Assembly (NCBI RefSeq): GCF_005116505.1
Contig: NZ_SWBR01000003.1
Coordinates: 1-64,000 of the forward strand
Reading direction: 5' to 3'
Length of the DNA: 64,000 nucleotides
DNA from: Pedobacter polaris
GTDB lineage: Bacteria; Bacteroidota; Bacteroidia; Sphingobacteriales; Sphingobacteriaceae
Made by a program: the position numbers and the translations under genes. Shown here piece after piece: positions 26,801 through 35,552 of the stretch. The stretch's first letter is position 1. Each line of letters starts with the position of its first letter. The notes beneath the pieces were generated by a model, which saw nothing but the letters and a program-made list of their open reading frames with translations, made no database searches and had not been told where the DNA came from.

Positions 26801-28343
26801 GTAGTTTAGGGTTAAGATTAACACCGCCATCAAAAACCAACTGAACATTTTTATCATTGATTTTTAAACTTCCATCAAAATATTTTTTATCAAAAGTTCC
26901 GTTGATGCTTACATTTCTATAGCGATAACCATTAAAATCAATATAAGTTACTTCACCTCTCAATTGTTCAGTAAGTCCTTTTATTTCAATTCCTTTGCCT
27001 TTTACATAAAGAGCTGAAGTTATTTTTCCTAAACTTTTTTCATTAAGGAGTTCACCTAAATTAAAATCAAACGTTTTAACATTACCTGTGTATGAAGGCA
27101 CATCATTCTTGTCAATCTTCATGTTCACATCAGACTTTATTCTTCCTAACTTGGTCTTGAACTCCCCATAAGCTATAAAATCATTTTGGAAACCAGTAAA
27201 TGAGCCATTGAAATTAATATTGCCAAACTTATTGATGATTGCCGGAATAGATTTCATTTGTTTTCCGGTAATATCTGTTAGGATTTCATCTAAATCTTTT
27301 TTGTTTGTGCCCGCCATTTCAATTTTCATATCCATGAAGGTTTCTTCCCAGTTAGGTAGCCCTTTTAAACTAAAATCTCCTTTAATGTAAGTTGCTTTTC
27401 CAGTTTTTATAGAGAGTTTCTTTGCTTTTAAGTCATTTACATAGCCAGTAATTTTACCATCAATGTCTATGTCCAATTTCATTTTTTTAAGCGCCGGTGT
27501 GAAGAATGCGATATCACTAGAAGAAATATGACTATTCTTAAAGTCAGCCTTCATTCTCACCTTATTTACAAAATCATTGAAGTCTTTCATTTTTGTAAAC
27601 TTCATCTGAAAATAATCAGAAAGACGTGTTTTGTTGGTAACCAGCATCAAATTTTTTAACTCGATAGCGTTGGTGTCTATAGTTGTAAAAGAACTTAGGT
27701 TTTTAAGATAAAAACCGCTTTTTTCTTTTAAGGTTAGGTTTTTAATATTGGCTTGAATTACATGCCCTGTGGTATTTAATTTTTCGAAAATGCCATTGAG
27801 CTTGGTAATGTTAATGTCGTTGAAGTTTATTCCTTTAATTGTTGTGTCAACTTTTAAATTCTTGTATTTAAAGTTTACATTGTTTAAGATGATCCTGTCA
27901 AATAAGAATTGAAATTTTTTCTTTTTGGGTTTTTTAACTGGTGCCGGACTGTCAAAATAATCAATAATGAAATCTAGATTAGAAGTGCCATCTGGATTGT
28001 CTTTTAAATAGAACGACCCATTGTTAACTTGAACAGTATTTACATCAAGAACTCGTTCCTTTAAAGAGAATCTATTTAAATCGACCAAAAATTTTGGAAA
28101 ATTAGCTAAAGTATCTTTTTTTAGATCCATAACTAACAGGTCTTCAAGCACTAGGGATTTAAACGGCTTAATGTATAAGCCGCCTATTGAAACGTTTGCT
28201 TTTAATTCTTTGGATAAATACGCGGCATATTTTTTTGCAACAAAAGTCTGTACAGGCTTAAACTGAAGAGAAAATATCAGTATAGCGAGCACCAACAATA
28301 ATGATGCAATGACCCAAAGCAGTATTTTTAATAGTTTTTTAAT
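23883..28343 (-). CDS. TamB-like translocation/assembly module protein
   Basis: This AsmA/TamB-type protein of about 1,486 residues has one N-terminal membrane anchor and a very long run of beta-strand repeats. It ends in a DUF490/TamB-like domain (FNQFNNLLSSLNLTFVDINV, GGFRGNVGKEVEVLGL) and a Lys/Glu-rich tail. Such proteins span the periplasm and are linked to outer-membrane protein insertion or lipid transport. No ATG precedes the anchor. A TTG at 28298 would cut the hydrophobic helix, whereas an ATT codon at 28341-28343 gives KKLLKILLWVIASLLL, a complete anchor. An in-frame stop lies seven codons further upstream. The start is therefore likely AUU. Confidence 0.85.
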   Translation of the reverse strand: MKKLLKILLWVIASLLLVLAILIFSLQFKPVQTFVAKKYAAYLSKELKANVSIGGLYIKPFKSLVLEDLLVMDLKKDTLANFPKFLVDLNRFSLKERVLDVNTVQVNNGSFYLKDNPDGTSNLDFIIDYFDSPAPVKKPKKKKFQFLFDRIILNNVNFKYKNLKVDTTIKGINFNDINITKLNGIFEKLNTTGHVIQANIKNLTLKEKSGFYLKNLSSFTTIDTNAIELKNLMLVTNKTRLSDYFQMKFTKMKDFNDFVNKVRMKADFKNSHISSSDIAFFTPALKKMKLDIDIDGKITGYVNDLKAKKLSIKTGKATYIKGDFSLKGLPNWEETFMDMKIEMAGTNKKDLDEILTDITGKQMKSIPAIINKFGNINFNGSFTGFQNDFIAYGEFKTKLGRIKSDVNMKIDKNDVPSYTGNVKTFDFNLGELLNEKSLGKITSALYVKGKGIEIKGLTEQLRGEVTYIDFNGYRYRNVSINGTFDKKYFDGSLKINDKNVQLVFDGGVNLNPKLPVFNFKATIKKAKLKTLKLYNDSLQVDAVFSTNFSGNNLDNIQGDLSIQKIRLNNAKGIYNIDSVQLTAQGVGIDRSLTVKSDILDASIKGQYDLNSIVSYYKAIAKTYVPSLKTEIINYKTQIFDFDLKIKRFEPIAELILPGLEIEDEAILVGSFDSRNNTATLNGSVKKLIYKGIIVNNIIIDESTTSKQLTAIITSDRVDLNDSLYIKNVNISNVLRNDSLSLNVKLSNADDANQLDLNGLVEFASDTTAKISILPSNLKINSEDWNIQEKVRISFNKGKTEIDNFSLSNNKQILKVDGIISNDPNDLLTVGFENFSLKTLNPFVKTFGVKLAGNVNGKTHLYNILKSPRITDSLHIDSLNFNNTYIGSLTDTSSYNKSLNLANIYTQILADGKETLKMTGILDLKEKNIDLTVKLDDSKLTVLEPFVKKLVSNLKGNVSADLAVKGPFSKPEINGDVSFNKGELTVNYLKTAYTLNDKVVVSKSVIEIDDLVLEDADGNKATANGTVDLNNINNPNIQVSLVASNFMALNTTSKDNSVYYGKAYASGNFYFSGPTDNMLIDIDARTEKGTIFNLPLNSSDVVSDKDFITFVSKDTTQVVKRRTSFNGLKMNFKLKVDPNSTANIYTILGKLSGKGNAELELNINSVGDFEMKGDYIIETGVFDFTAQEVINKRFDIRQGGTIRWTGNPTTAQINLKAIYALRASTADLYIAANRDQGNNTSERLQTEVEMGLSGLLLQPDIKLDIFFPANPAKKEEFQSYFNDGNNLNTQALSLIIQRRFAPGTGKANLAQQLGSVGTSTATELIFNQFNNLLSSLNLTFVDINVRTFNDASASFKFFNDRVIVNAGIVDNSKSSTDLSIGGFRGNVGKEVEVLGLIKKDGTLIGKLANKPPTLQSIFANPGLDQNKNVTSLGLIYNQQFDTFNEFLQKITGKYRREQKKKEAEKEKAKLAKEAILNENKKATNPKK

Positions 28344-28350
28344 AGTTTTG
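28343..28350 (+). promoter_or_regulatory. -7 promoter box of tsaD
   Basis: TAGTTTTG exactly matches TAnnTTTG and sits 20 bases before the GTG start of tsaD. It overlaps the proposed start region of the divergent TamB-like gene, so the two 5' ends share DNA. Confidence 0.5.
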
Positions 28351-28369
28351 TAGCTTAATAATTATAAAC

Positions 28370-29371
28370 GTGCCGATAATACTTGCTATAGAATCTTCTT
28401 GCGATGAAACTTCAGTTGCTATCTGTAACAACGGCAAAATTACTGCCAATGTTATTGCAAACCAAACTATTCATGAAAATTATGGAGGAGTAATTCCAGA
28501 ATTAGCATCAAGAGTTCATCAACAAAACATAGTGCCTGCTGTTCAGCAAGCATTAGCAATTGCTAAAGTTAACAAAAATGAGCTGAATGGGGTAGCTTTT
28601 ACCCGTGGTCCTGGATTATTAGGTGCTTTATTGGTGGGAGTTTCGTTTGCTAAATCTTTTGCTTTAGCGCTAGATTTACCATTAATTGCAGTAAACCACA
28701 TGCAGGCGCACATTCTGGCCCACTTTATAGACGAACCTAAACCAAAATTTCCATTTTTATGCCTCACTGTTTCTGGAGGGCATACACAGATCGTACTAGT
28801 TAAAGACTATTTCGACATGGAGATTGTTGGCGAAACACTAGATGATGCAGCAGGTGAGGCCTTTGATAAGACAGCAAAAATCTTGAATCTTCCTTATCCT
28901 GGCGGACCATTAATTGACAAATATGCAAAGGATGGGAACCCATTGGCATTTAAATTTCCTGAACCACAAATACAAGGATTGAATTATAGTTTTAGTGGTT
29001 TTAAAACTGCAATTTTGTACTTTATAAGAGACAGGCAAAAAGAGAACCCACAATTTATTGAGCAAAATTTAGCCGATATTTGTGCTTCTGTTCAATATAG
29101 CATTGTTAATATTTTACTGAACAAGTTGAAAAAGGCAGCAAAGCAATATGACATTAAAGAAATAGCTATTGCTGGTGGTGTTTCTGCAAACTCTGGGTTA
29201 AGGAACGCATTAACAGAAATGAAAGAAAGTTTAGGTTGGAATGTATATATACCAGCATTTCAATATTGTACAGATAATGCAGGTATGATTGCGATTGCTG
29301 GTTATCAGAAGTTTTTGGTAGGTGAGTTTGTTGGACAAGATATTTCGCCGATGGCGAGAATGAATTTTTAA
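28370..29371 (+). CDS. tsaD: tRNA N6-adenosine threonylcarbamoyltransferase
   Basis: This 333-residue enzyme transfers threonylcarbamoyl to A37 of ANN-decoding tRNAs. ASKHA-fold signatures are clear: AIESSCDETSVA at the N terminus, the metal-binding HMQAHILAH motif, CLTVSGGHTQIVLV, DDAAGEAFDKTAKIL and AGGVSANSGLR. Length is normal. The start codon is GTG, since no upstream in-frame ATG fits and the protein begins exactly at the conserved IILAIESSCDET. It is divergent from the TamB-like gene and followed after ten bases by a small membrane protein gene. Confidence 0.96.
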   Translation: MPIILAIESSCDETSVAICNNGKITANVIANQTIHENYGGVIPELASRVHQQNIVPAVQQALAIAKVNKNELNGVAFTRGPGLLGALLVGVSFAKSFALALDLPLIAVNHMQAHILAHFIDEPKPKFPFLCLTVSGGHTQIVLVKDYFDMEIVGETLDDAAGEAFDKTAKILNLPYPGGPLIDKYAKDGNPLAFKFPEPQIQGLNYSFSGFKTAILYFIRDRQKENPQFIEQNLADICASVQYSIVNILLNKLKKAAKQYDIKEIAIAGGVSANSGLRNALTEMKESLGWNVYIPAFQYCTDNAGMIAIAGYQKFLVGEFVGQDISPMARMNF

Positions 29372-29381
29372 TTTAATAATT

Positions 29382-29603
29382 ATGGGAGCAAATAGTTTTA
29401 TATTTTTCGGGTTGTTACTAATTCCTTTAATCGTCTTTTTGGTATGGATGATTAAGCAGGATAAAAAAAGAAATTATTTAGGTTTGGTTCTTTTGGTTGT
29501 GGGTATTATCATCGCAACTTATACGATAATTACACTTGATAAAAAATTTATGCAAAAGTCGAATGATTCACATGCTGCACCGAAATCTTCAAGTTTTAAA
29601 TAA
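29382..29603 (+). CDS. Small two-helix membrane protein
   Basis: This 73-residue protein has two membrane helices (about 5-24 and 33-52) separated by a basic loop (KQDKKRN). The C-terminal tail is polar and outside the bilayer. It follows tsaD closely and shares its direction, so it is probably the second gene of that operon. No family is recognised. Confidence 0.7.
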   Translation: MGANSFIFFGLLLIPLIVFLVWMIKQDKKRNYLGLVLLVVGIIIATYTIITLDKKFMQKSNDSHAAPKSSSFK

Positions 29604-29604
29604 A

Positions 29605-29650
29605 AAAATGAGAAATCTATAGCTGTTTATTCAGCAACAGATTTCTCACT
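29605..29650 (-). terminator. recA terminator
   Basis: GAGAAATCT (29610-29618) pairs with AGATTTCTC (29639-29647), with a further GCTG/CAGC pairing inside. Read on the minus strand it is followed by ATTTTTTTATTT, so it should end recA transcription. It may also serve the convergent tsaD operon. Confidence 0.75.
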
Positions 29651-29686
29651 TAGTTCTAGTTTGTTTCGAGATGACGAAGTTTGTAG

Positions 29687-30709
29687 TTATACTTTTTCTT
29701 CTAGTTTATCTCCAGTAACTTCAGTTCTGATTTTTGCTTCTATTTCTTCAGATAATTCTGGATTATCCATTAACAATTGTTTAACAGCATCTCTTCCTTG
29801 TCCGAGTTTGGTATCTCCATAAGAAAACCATGAACCGGCTTTTTTGATGATATTAAAATCTACACCTAGATCGATAATTTCACCAGTTTTAGAAATACCT
29901 TCACCAAACATGATGTCGAATTCTGCAATTCTGAAAGGTGGTGCAACTTTATTTTTAACAATTTTAACTTTTACTCTATTACCAGATACTTCATCAGAAT
30001 CTTTGATTTGAGAAGTTCTACGAATATCTAAACGTACTGAAGCATAAAATTTCAATGCGTTACCACCAGTTGTAGTTTCTGGATTACCGAACATCACACC
30101 AATTTTTTCACGTAATTGATTGATGAAGATACAACAACAGCCGGTTTTTGAAATTGTTCCCGTTAATTTACGTAAAGCCTGACTCATTAAACGGGCATGT
30201 AAACCCATTTTGCTGTCACCCATTTCGCCTTCAATCTCTGCTTTGGGTACCAATGCAGCAACCGAGTCAATTACGATTACATCAATAGCACCAGAACGGA
30301 TCAAGTTGTCTGCAATTTCTAAAGCTTGTTCTCCATTATCTGGTTGAGCGATCAGAAGGTTATCTACATCTACACCTAACTTTTTAGCATAACCTTTATC
30401 AAATGCATGCTCTGCATCAATAAATGCTGCAATACCGCCTTTTTTCTGAGCTTCTGCAATAATGTGAGTGGCCAAGGTTGTTTTACCAGAAGATTCTGGT
30501 CCGTATATTTCTATCACACGGCCTTTTGGAACACCGCCAATGCCTAAGGCAATATCTAAACTAATCGAACCAGTAGAAATCGAATCGATGGCTTCAATTG
30601 GAGCATCGCCTAATTTCATTACGGAACCTTTACCGTATGATTTTTCTAATTTATCTAATGTTAATTGTAGTGCTTTTAATTTTTCTGCGTTTGGGTTCAT
30701 GTCTTTCAT
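29687..30709 (-). CDS. recA: Recombinase RecA
   Basis: This 340-residue DNA strand-exchange ATPase has Walker [10 protein letters not shown], Walker [21 protein letters not shown], the loop 2 region and [20 protein letters not shown]. The C-terminal tail is acidic, as usual. Two starts are possible, [10 protein letters not shown] (30709) or MNPNAEK (30700), three residues apart. An exact -7 box lies 62 bases upstream. No LexA-type box was recognised, which is common in Bacteroidota. Confidence 0.97.
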   Translation of the reverse strand: MKDMNPNAEKLKALQLTLDKLEKSYGKGSVMKLGDAPIEAIDSISTGSISLDIALGIGGVPKGRVIEIYGPESSGKTTLATHIIAEAQKKGGIAAFIDAEHAFDKGYAKKLGVDVDNLLIAQPDNGEQALEIADNLIRSGAIDVIVIDSVAALVPKAEIEGEMGDSKMGLHARLMSQALRKLTGTISKTGCCCIFINQLREKIGVMFGNPETTTGGNALKFYASVRLDIRRTSQIKDSDEVSGNRVKVKIVKNKVAPPFRIAEFDIMFGEGISKTGEIIDLGVDFNIIKKAGSWFSYGDTKLGQGRDAVKQLLMDNPELSEEIEAKIRTEVTGDKLEEKV

Positions 30710-30770
30710 CTTCTAAGTAAATAAATATGTATCGGCTAATAATTTTAATTTGTAATACTAATAACTTTAG

Positions 30771-30778
30771 CAAACATA
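30771..30778 (-). promoter_or_regulatory. -7 promoter box of recA
   Basis: The minus strand reads TATGTTTG, an exact TAnnTTTG match in the gap between nth and recA, giving recA its own promoter and a leader of about 55 bases. Confidence 0.6.
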
Positions 30779-30809
30779 TTAATTTTAATTTGATTTATGC
30801 AAATAATAT

Positions 30810-31490
30810 TTAAACTATTTTAATAAAATTATCAACATCGCTAATTTCTTTAGTTTTATAATGCTTTTCAAAATATTTACAAATATGAGTTATTTCACAA
30901 ATACTACATTTCGGATTTCTTGCTACACATATATATCTGCCATGCAGAATTAACCAATGGTGGGCCATCGCTATGGTATGCTCAGGTAAATTTTTAACTA
31001 AATCTTTTTCAACTGCTAGTGGAGTTTTGCCTGTGGTTAATCCAATTCTATTGGAGACTCTAAAAACATGTGTGTCAACAGCCATTGCTGGAGCGTCGTA
31101 AATAACAGATGCAATTACGTTTGCCGTTTTGCGACCAACACCTGGCATTTTTTGTAATTGATCAATATCTGACGGAACTTGATTATTAAATTCATGGACT
31201 AACATATTTGCCATTCCTACTAAATGTTTAGCTTTATTGTTAGGATAGCTTACACTTCTAATATAGTCGAATACGATATCTGGTGTAACTTCAGCTAGGG
31301 CATTTGCATTTGGGAAACGCTGAAAAAGTGCTGGTGTAACCTGATTAATTCTTTTATCAGTGCATTGTGCAGAAAGAATAACTGCAACCAATAATTGATA
31401 AGGGTTGTTATAATGTAATTCTGTTTCGGCATTGGGTTGTTTGGCCGCAAAGTGCTTTACGAAAAGTTGGTATCTTTCTTTTTTTAGCAT
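30810..31490 (-). CDS. nth: Endonuclease III (DNA glycosylase/AP lyase)
   Basis: This 226-residue base-excision repair enzyme removes oxidised pyrimidines. The helix-hairpin-helix LQKMPGVGRKTANVIASV holds the catalytic Lys. The catalytic Asp is in PAMAVDTHVFRV. The 4Fe-4S cluster ligands are in CVARNPKCSICEITHIC. The length is close to that of the E. coli enzyme, with a short C-terminal extension. It lies upstream of recA on the same strand, with recA's own promoter between them. Confidence 0.96.
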   Translation of the reverse strand: MLKKERYQLFVKHFAAKQPNAETELHYNNPYQLLVAVILSAQCTDKRINQVTPALFQRFPNANALAEVTPDIVFDYIRSVSYPNNKAKHLVGMANMLVHEFNNQVPSDIDQLQKMPGVGRKTANVIASVIYDAPAMAVDTHVFRVSNRIGLTTGKTPLAVEKDLVKNLPEHTIAMAHHWLILHGRYICVARNPKCSICEITHICKYFEKHYKTKEISDVDNFIKIV

Positions 31491-31564
31491 GGGTAAATAT
31501 AGTATTGCGTATTGAGATTACGTTTGGTGAGAAGTTAATTGTTAGAATTAAATGACTGGTTAGG

Positions 31565-32524
31565 TCATTGGCCATTAATTTCCTTAATTAAGTTATCGCA
31601 CTCTGCAAATGAATTGTAAAGAAATTTGTTCCTGTGTTTTTCTCCTTGGCCACTAAATGATATCGACCTGCGTATTAAACTCGCTACCCACGTTTTTGTT
31701 TGCTGGCAATATGTTTTGTTACTAGTTGAAAGGTAGTTAAAAGTATTAAAGCGATTATAGCATTTCATGTCATCCCCAAAATCAATCAAATAGCAAATTC
31801 CCCCGAGGACATCGCAATTGTACCAGTTAAAAGTATGTGTTGGGTCGATGGTCTTTTTACTACTTAATGCATACATGTTCATGTCTGTTAAACAATAGCG
31901 TAGCTGCTCTACAATTTGTACGGCCAGCGCCTTATCTTTAATGAAACCTGCATCAAAACCATACCTAATTTGCTCTAAGGTGCCAATAACGGTATCCTTT
32001 GACCATATTTCGGTGCTTGGAATTTCTAAATAAAGTTGATGCATTTCCTTAGCGGTTGCTAAAATTTCATCGCTAAAAAGCTTCATGTCAAAAATGGTAG
32101 CTCCATCTACTGCATTATCAGCCCAAAAAAACAGTTTATAACAGGTAAGTTCTGGGTATTTAAAGAAATGGAATAACGGAATATCGTCTGTGGTAATGGT
32201 AATGTGTTTATCCTTCCTCTTTTTTATCGCTTTTAAATTTTCTAGCAAATTGTTAAGATAGGCTTGCATATTTGGTGCTTGTCCTAAATCCATATAATCG
32301 AAAGTTACATTTGGTAAATTATTAGGCTGGTAAGTAAATGAAACTTGGAAATGATTACAAAGTGAGGTGATTTGAGGCAGGTTTAACGTGCTGTTGCCCC
32401 GTATTTTTTTATAGGCTTCATTAGTGCTGATATTTAAAACTTCGGCTACACTTTGCGCTAAATTTTGGTATTCAGGTAAGGATGATTTAATAGTTTCAAA
32501 AAACAGAACTTGCTGATCTATCAT
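31565..32524 (-). CDS. Putative HTH regulator divergent from the desaturase operon
   Basis: This 319-residue cytoplasmic protein has an N-terminal helical region (SVAEVLNISTNEAYKKIRGN, then NLPQITSLCNHF) that reads as a Xre/BetR-like helix-turn-helix (about 20-65). A long helical C-terminal region with no recognised enzymatic motif follows. Proteins of this shape occur as uncharacterised regulators in Bacteroidota. Its divergent placement, about 200 bases from the desaturase operon, suggests that it controls that operon, which is inference. Confidence 0.6.
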   Translation of the reverse strand: MIDQQVLFFETIKSSLPEYQNLAQSVAEVLNISTNEAYKKIRGNSTLNLPQITSLCNHFQVSFTYQPNNLPNVTFDYMDLGQAPNMQAYLNNLLENLKAIKKRKDKHITITTDDIPLFHFFKYPELTCYKLFFWADNAVDGATIFDMKLFSDEILATAKEMHQLYLEIPSTEIWSKDTVIGTLEQIRYGFDAGFIKDKALAVQIVEQLRYCLTDMNMYALSSKKTIDPTHTFNWYNCDVLGGICYLIDFGDDMKCYNRFNTFNYLSTSNKTYCQQTKTWVASLIRRSISFSGQGEKHRNKFLYNSFAECDNLIKEINGQ

Positions 32525-32598
32525 AAAAGAATAATTTATGAGTTGAATTTAGCTAAAATTAATAACTAATAGAATTATTTTCTAATTACTTAAAGTTT

Positions 32599-32653
32599 AA
32601 ATTAATCTTTAAATAAAATATGAATATATTTTTATGCTTTAAAAGATTAATTT
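32599..32653. promoter_or_regulatory. Inverted repeat in the divergent desaturase control region
   Basis: AAATTAATCTT (32599-32609) is the exact reverse complement of AAGATTAATTT (32643-32653), with 33 bases between. The pair sits between the regulator gene and the promoter of the desaturase operon and could be two operator half-sites. The AT-rich context weakens the case. Confidence 0.4.
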
Positions 32654-32700
32654 GTTACTCTATGGGTGCTTAAAGGATAATCTGTCTTGTTTGGTGTTGA

Positions 32701-32708
32701 TATATTTG
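32701..32708 (+). promoter_or_regulatory. -7 promoter box of the desaturase operon
   Basis: TATATTTG exactly matches TAnnTTTG. It lies 21 bases before ATG 32729 and rules out the longer TTG-start reading frame at 32687. Confidence 0.55.
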
Positions 32709-32728
32709 ACCAACATAAAATTAATAAG

Positions 32729-33355
32729 ATGAGAAACTACTCTTCAAAATTTCTAAGAAATTTCATTAAAGGAAATATTTTATCGTTTTACATTATACTA
32801 TTTGTACTAGTAACGCTGAGTTCTGGTTGTGCCTCTTTTTCTAATAAAAGGATTAGGCATAGTGTTAAGAAACTAACTCCAGATAATTTAAGCGAATTAA
32901 CAGGCACTTATTCTTTTTCTCCAGATTTTAGCTATGATAAAAGAGGAAATCCAGAGAAGATTACTAGCGGTATCGAGAAGGATTATTTTTATCAGTACGT
33001 AAGTAAAAAAGAAATCAAAATTGATTCTGGTGATAGATATTTTATTGCACTCACCCACCTCAAAAGAGACAGCATAGCCATATCAATCAAAAAGGGAAAC
33101 CTCACTATCGATAGCTTGATATTACTAGGAAGATTACAATCGAGAGGGTTATTAAAAATTGGTAAAATGGAAGTCAAGACTCATGGCATACCTTATCTTT
33201 TGGGTGGGACGCAAAGTAAAAAAACAAGAATTGGTTTGGCCAAAGATGGCGGATTGATACTTAATCACGCGGTTGATGGTTCAGGAGCTTTTTTATTGTT
33301 TATATGGGCAGGACGAGGGTACGATCTTGCTTATCATTTTAAAAGGGTTAATTAA
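32729..33355 (+). CDS. Lipoprotein of unknown function, first in the desaturase operon
   Basis: This 208-residue protein starts at ATG 32729, chosen because the -7 box lies just upstream. It has an N-terminal hydrophobic segment (SFYIILFVLVTLSSGCASF) ending in a lipobox with SGC, so it should be a lipoprotein. The mature part is basic and beta-rich, with no recognised domain. It is 13 bases from the first desaturase gene, so co-transcription is very likely. Confidence 0.7.
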   Translation: MRNYSSKFLRNFIKGNILSFYIILFVLVTLSSGCASFSNKRIRHSVKKLTPDNLSELTGTYSFSPDFSYDKRGNPEKITSGIEKDYFYQYVSKKEIKIDSGDRYFIALTHLKRDSIAISIKKGNLTIDSLILLGRLQSRGLLKIGKMEVKTHGIPYLLGGTQSKKTRIGLAKDGGLILNHAVDGSGAFLLFIWAGRGYDLAYHFKRVN

Positions 33356-33368
33356 AAGATTTATCAGA

Positions 33369-34466
33369 ATGAAAAAATTAAAATTTATAAAAGATGAAGG
33401 CTCACTATTCTATAAAGAATTAAATGAGCAGATAGAGCATTACTTTACCCGAAACGGAATAAAGAAAACCGGGAATAGCAAGATGTTTTTTAAGATATTT
33501 TTTTATTTCGGATTAGATGTCTTATTCTATTCCTTAATGATTACTAGCCATTCGGTGTTTACATTTTACCTATTTTATTTGTTAATGGGACTTTGTGTTT
33601 TATTAACTGCGTTTAATATTTCGCATGATGCGGCACATGGCGTTGCGGTTAAAAGTAAGTTTTGGAATGGGGTATTGTTTTCTTTAAGCTTTAATTTACA
33701 AGGTAACAACGCCTATATCTGGGGCAAGAACCATAATGAATCCCACCATTTGTATACCAATATAGAGGGTAGCGATATAGATGTATTAAATAATCCACTT
33801 TTTAGGATGACCGAATCTCAACCTTTAGAATGGTATCATCGCTATCAATTTATCTATGCACCGATCTTGTATTTATTTTACTCACTTAACTGGTTTTTTT
33901 TCAGGGAGGCATTAATGCTATTTAATTTTTCTAGTCGAACAATTAAAGTGAAAATTCCTAAAAGTGAGGTAGTTAAATTGATTTTATATAAATCACTATA
34001 CATCGGATATATGATTGTTTTGCCAATCTATGTGTTGCACTTTGATTGGTCGATAGTGTTGCTGGCTTTTATGCTTAACCACTTTTTAATTTCATTATTA
34101 TTTGTTGGGGTATTGGGTGTGGCACATTTATCAGATTATGTAGTGCATCCCATCCCAAATGCAAACAATAGCTTAAGCATAAGTTGGCCAAAATTGCAAT
34201 TGCTAACCTCTATTGATTATCATCCTGAAAGTAAATTCTTAAACTTTGTATTGGGAGGTTTCAATGCACATGCAGTACATCATCTACTACCAAATGTTTG
34301 TCATGTACATTACCTTAACATCATGCCCATTTTTAAGGCCTTAGTGCAAAAACATCAACTAACTTATATGGAAATGTCTTATGGCGAATCATTGGCCTCT
34401 CATTTTAGGTTTTTGAAAATGATGGGTAAAAATGAACATTTAATCGTTACTCAATATGAAAGATAA
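33369..34466 (+). CDS. Membrane fatty-acid desaturase (first copy)
   Basis: The start at 33369 (MKKLKFIKDEGSLF) is preferred over an in-frame ATG at 33273 inside the previous gene. The 365-residue protein has four or more membrane helices and the three histidine boxes of membrane di-iron desaturases: HDAAHG, HNESHH and HAVHHLLP. It resembles COG3239-type (linoleoyl-CoA-like) desaturases, which insert double bonds into acyl chains of lipids using O2 and an electron donor. No cytochrome b5 domain is fused. Its end overlaps the start of a second desaturase by 11 bases. Confidence 0.88.
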   Translation: MKKLKFIKDEGSLFYKELNEQIEHYFTRNGIKKTGNSKMFFKIFFYFGLDVLFYSLMITSHSVFTFYLFYLLMGLCVLLTAFNISHDAAHGVAVKSKFWNGVLFSLSFNLQGNNAYIWGKNHNESHHLYTNIEGSDIDVLNNPLFRMTESQPLEWYHRYQFIYAPILYLFYSLNWFFFREALMLFNFSSRTIKVKIPKSEVVKLILYKSLYIGYMIVLPIYVLHFDWSIVLLAFMLNHFLISLLFVGVLGVAHLSDYVVHPIPNANNSLSISWPKLQLLTSIDYHPESKFLNFVLGGFNAHAVHHLLPNVCHVHYLNIMPIFKALVQKHQLTYMEMSYGESLASHFRFLKMMGKNEHLIVTQYER

Positions 34467-35517
34467 ACATCAATATGTAGCGGCTGATAGTGAATTGCTA
34501 AAAGCAATTTATAAGCGTGTTGGACAAGAGTTGGTCTTGGATAAGAATGCATTTAGGTGGATAATAGCGATTAAGTTTTTAGTCTATTTTTCAATTGTTC
34601 TGCTAACTTATCTTGCGTTATACAAAATTAGTCATCCAATAGGTTTTGTTGCCTGTTATGTAGCTCATGGCTTTATATTGTTGCTCTTTGCATTTAACTT
34701 TTCTCATGATTTTTCTCACAATACCATTTTTAAAAGCAAGCGGCTTAACCACATTTGTTTTGTTATAATTTACGCTTTGGTTGGTGCACATGCAGAAGCT
34801 TGGAAACAGCGTCATGTTAACTCTCACCACTATGCTCCTAATGTAGAAAATTACGATTCTGATCTTAAAATAACAAAGTTGATTAGAGTAGTGCCTGGGA
34901 GCAGACATCATTGGTTTCATCAATATCAGCATTTGTATGCACCATTTTTGTATACTTCATATTCTTTGTTTTGGATTTTCATTAAAGATTTTGTCATTCT
35001 TTTTTGTGACGATGATACTTGTGCTGTTAAAAAGAAATTCGGTTACTTCTTATCCTTTGGGCTACAGAAATTGAGCTATATTGGTTTGTTGTTGGTTTTA
35101 CCCTTACTATTTACAACACAACAGTGGTATGTAGTGCTATTAGGCTTTTTATTAATGCATTTAACTCAATCCTTGTTTTTGTTGTTTACTTTTTTCATGA
35201 CACATCATGTGGAAGAAACACAATATCCAAGGGCAAATGAACAAGGTTATATCAATGCTTCTTGGTTAATGAACCAAGTTAAAAGTTCTAATGATATGCA
35301 TCCATTTAGTAAAACGGCAAATTTTATTTTTGGTGGGTTTAATAATCACATTGCGCACCACTTATTTCCTCATTATCACCATACATTTTACCCTAAAATA
35401 AGTATCATTTTGTATGAAATGTTAATAGAAAAAGGAATAAAGCCCAATTGTACAAGTTATTGGGGTGGAATAAAATCTCATCTAAATCATTTAAAAAAAA
35501 TGGGTGCTGAAGGATAA
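34456..35517 (+). CDS. Membrane fatty-acid desaturase (second copy)
   Basis: This 353-residue paralogue of the preceding gene has boxes HDFSH, HVNSHH and HIAHHLFP, and about the same helix layout (for example LVYFSIVLLTYLALY and VLLGFLLMHLTQSLFLLFTF). A Cys/Asp-rich loop (CDDDTCAVKK) is peculiar to this copy. The 11-base overlap with the first copy implies coupled translation. Both copies keep every histidine needed for the di-iron site, so two active enzymes with different regioselectivity are plausible. Their products cannot be predicted from sequence. Confidence 0.88.
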   Translation: MKDKHQYVAADSELLKAIYKRVGQELVLDKNAFRWIIAIKFLVYFSIVLLTYLALYKISHPIGFVACYVAHGFILLLFAFNFSHDFSHNTIFKSKRLNHICFVIIYALVGAHAEAWKQRHVNSHHYAPNVENYDSDLKITKLIRVVPGSRHHWFHQYQHLYAPFLYTSYSLFWIFIKDFVILFCDDDTCAVKKKFGYFLSFGLQKLSYIGLLLVLPLLFTTQQWYVVLLGFLLMHLTQSLFLLFTFFMTHHVEETQYPRANEQGYINASWLMNQVKSSNDMHPFSKTANFIFGGFNNHIAHHLFPHYHHTFYPKISIILYEMLIEKGIKPNCTSYWGGIKSHLNHLKKMGAEG

Positions 35518-35552
35518 GTCATTTGATTTAACACATTATTTAAACTTTTACT

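Noticed and set aside
28296..28298. TTG as the start of the TamB-like gene
   Set aside because: It would begin inside the hydrophobic helix. The anchor clearly continues upstream to an ATT codon, so the longer form is preferred.
32687..32728. Longer start for the operon lipoprotein
   Set aside because: It needs a TTG codon upstream of the exact -7 box TATATTTG, so it would not be on the transcript.
33273..33368. Longer start for the first desaturase inside the lipoprotein gene
   Set aside because: The extension overlaps the previous gene in another frame and lacks conserved features. ATG 33369 fits the operon spacing.
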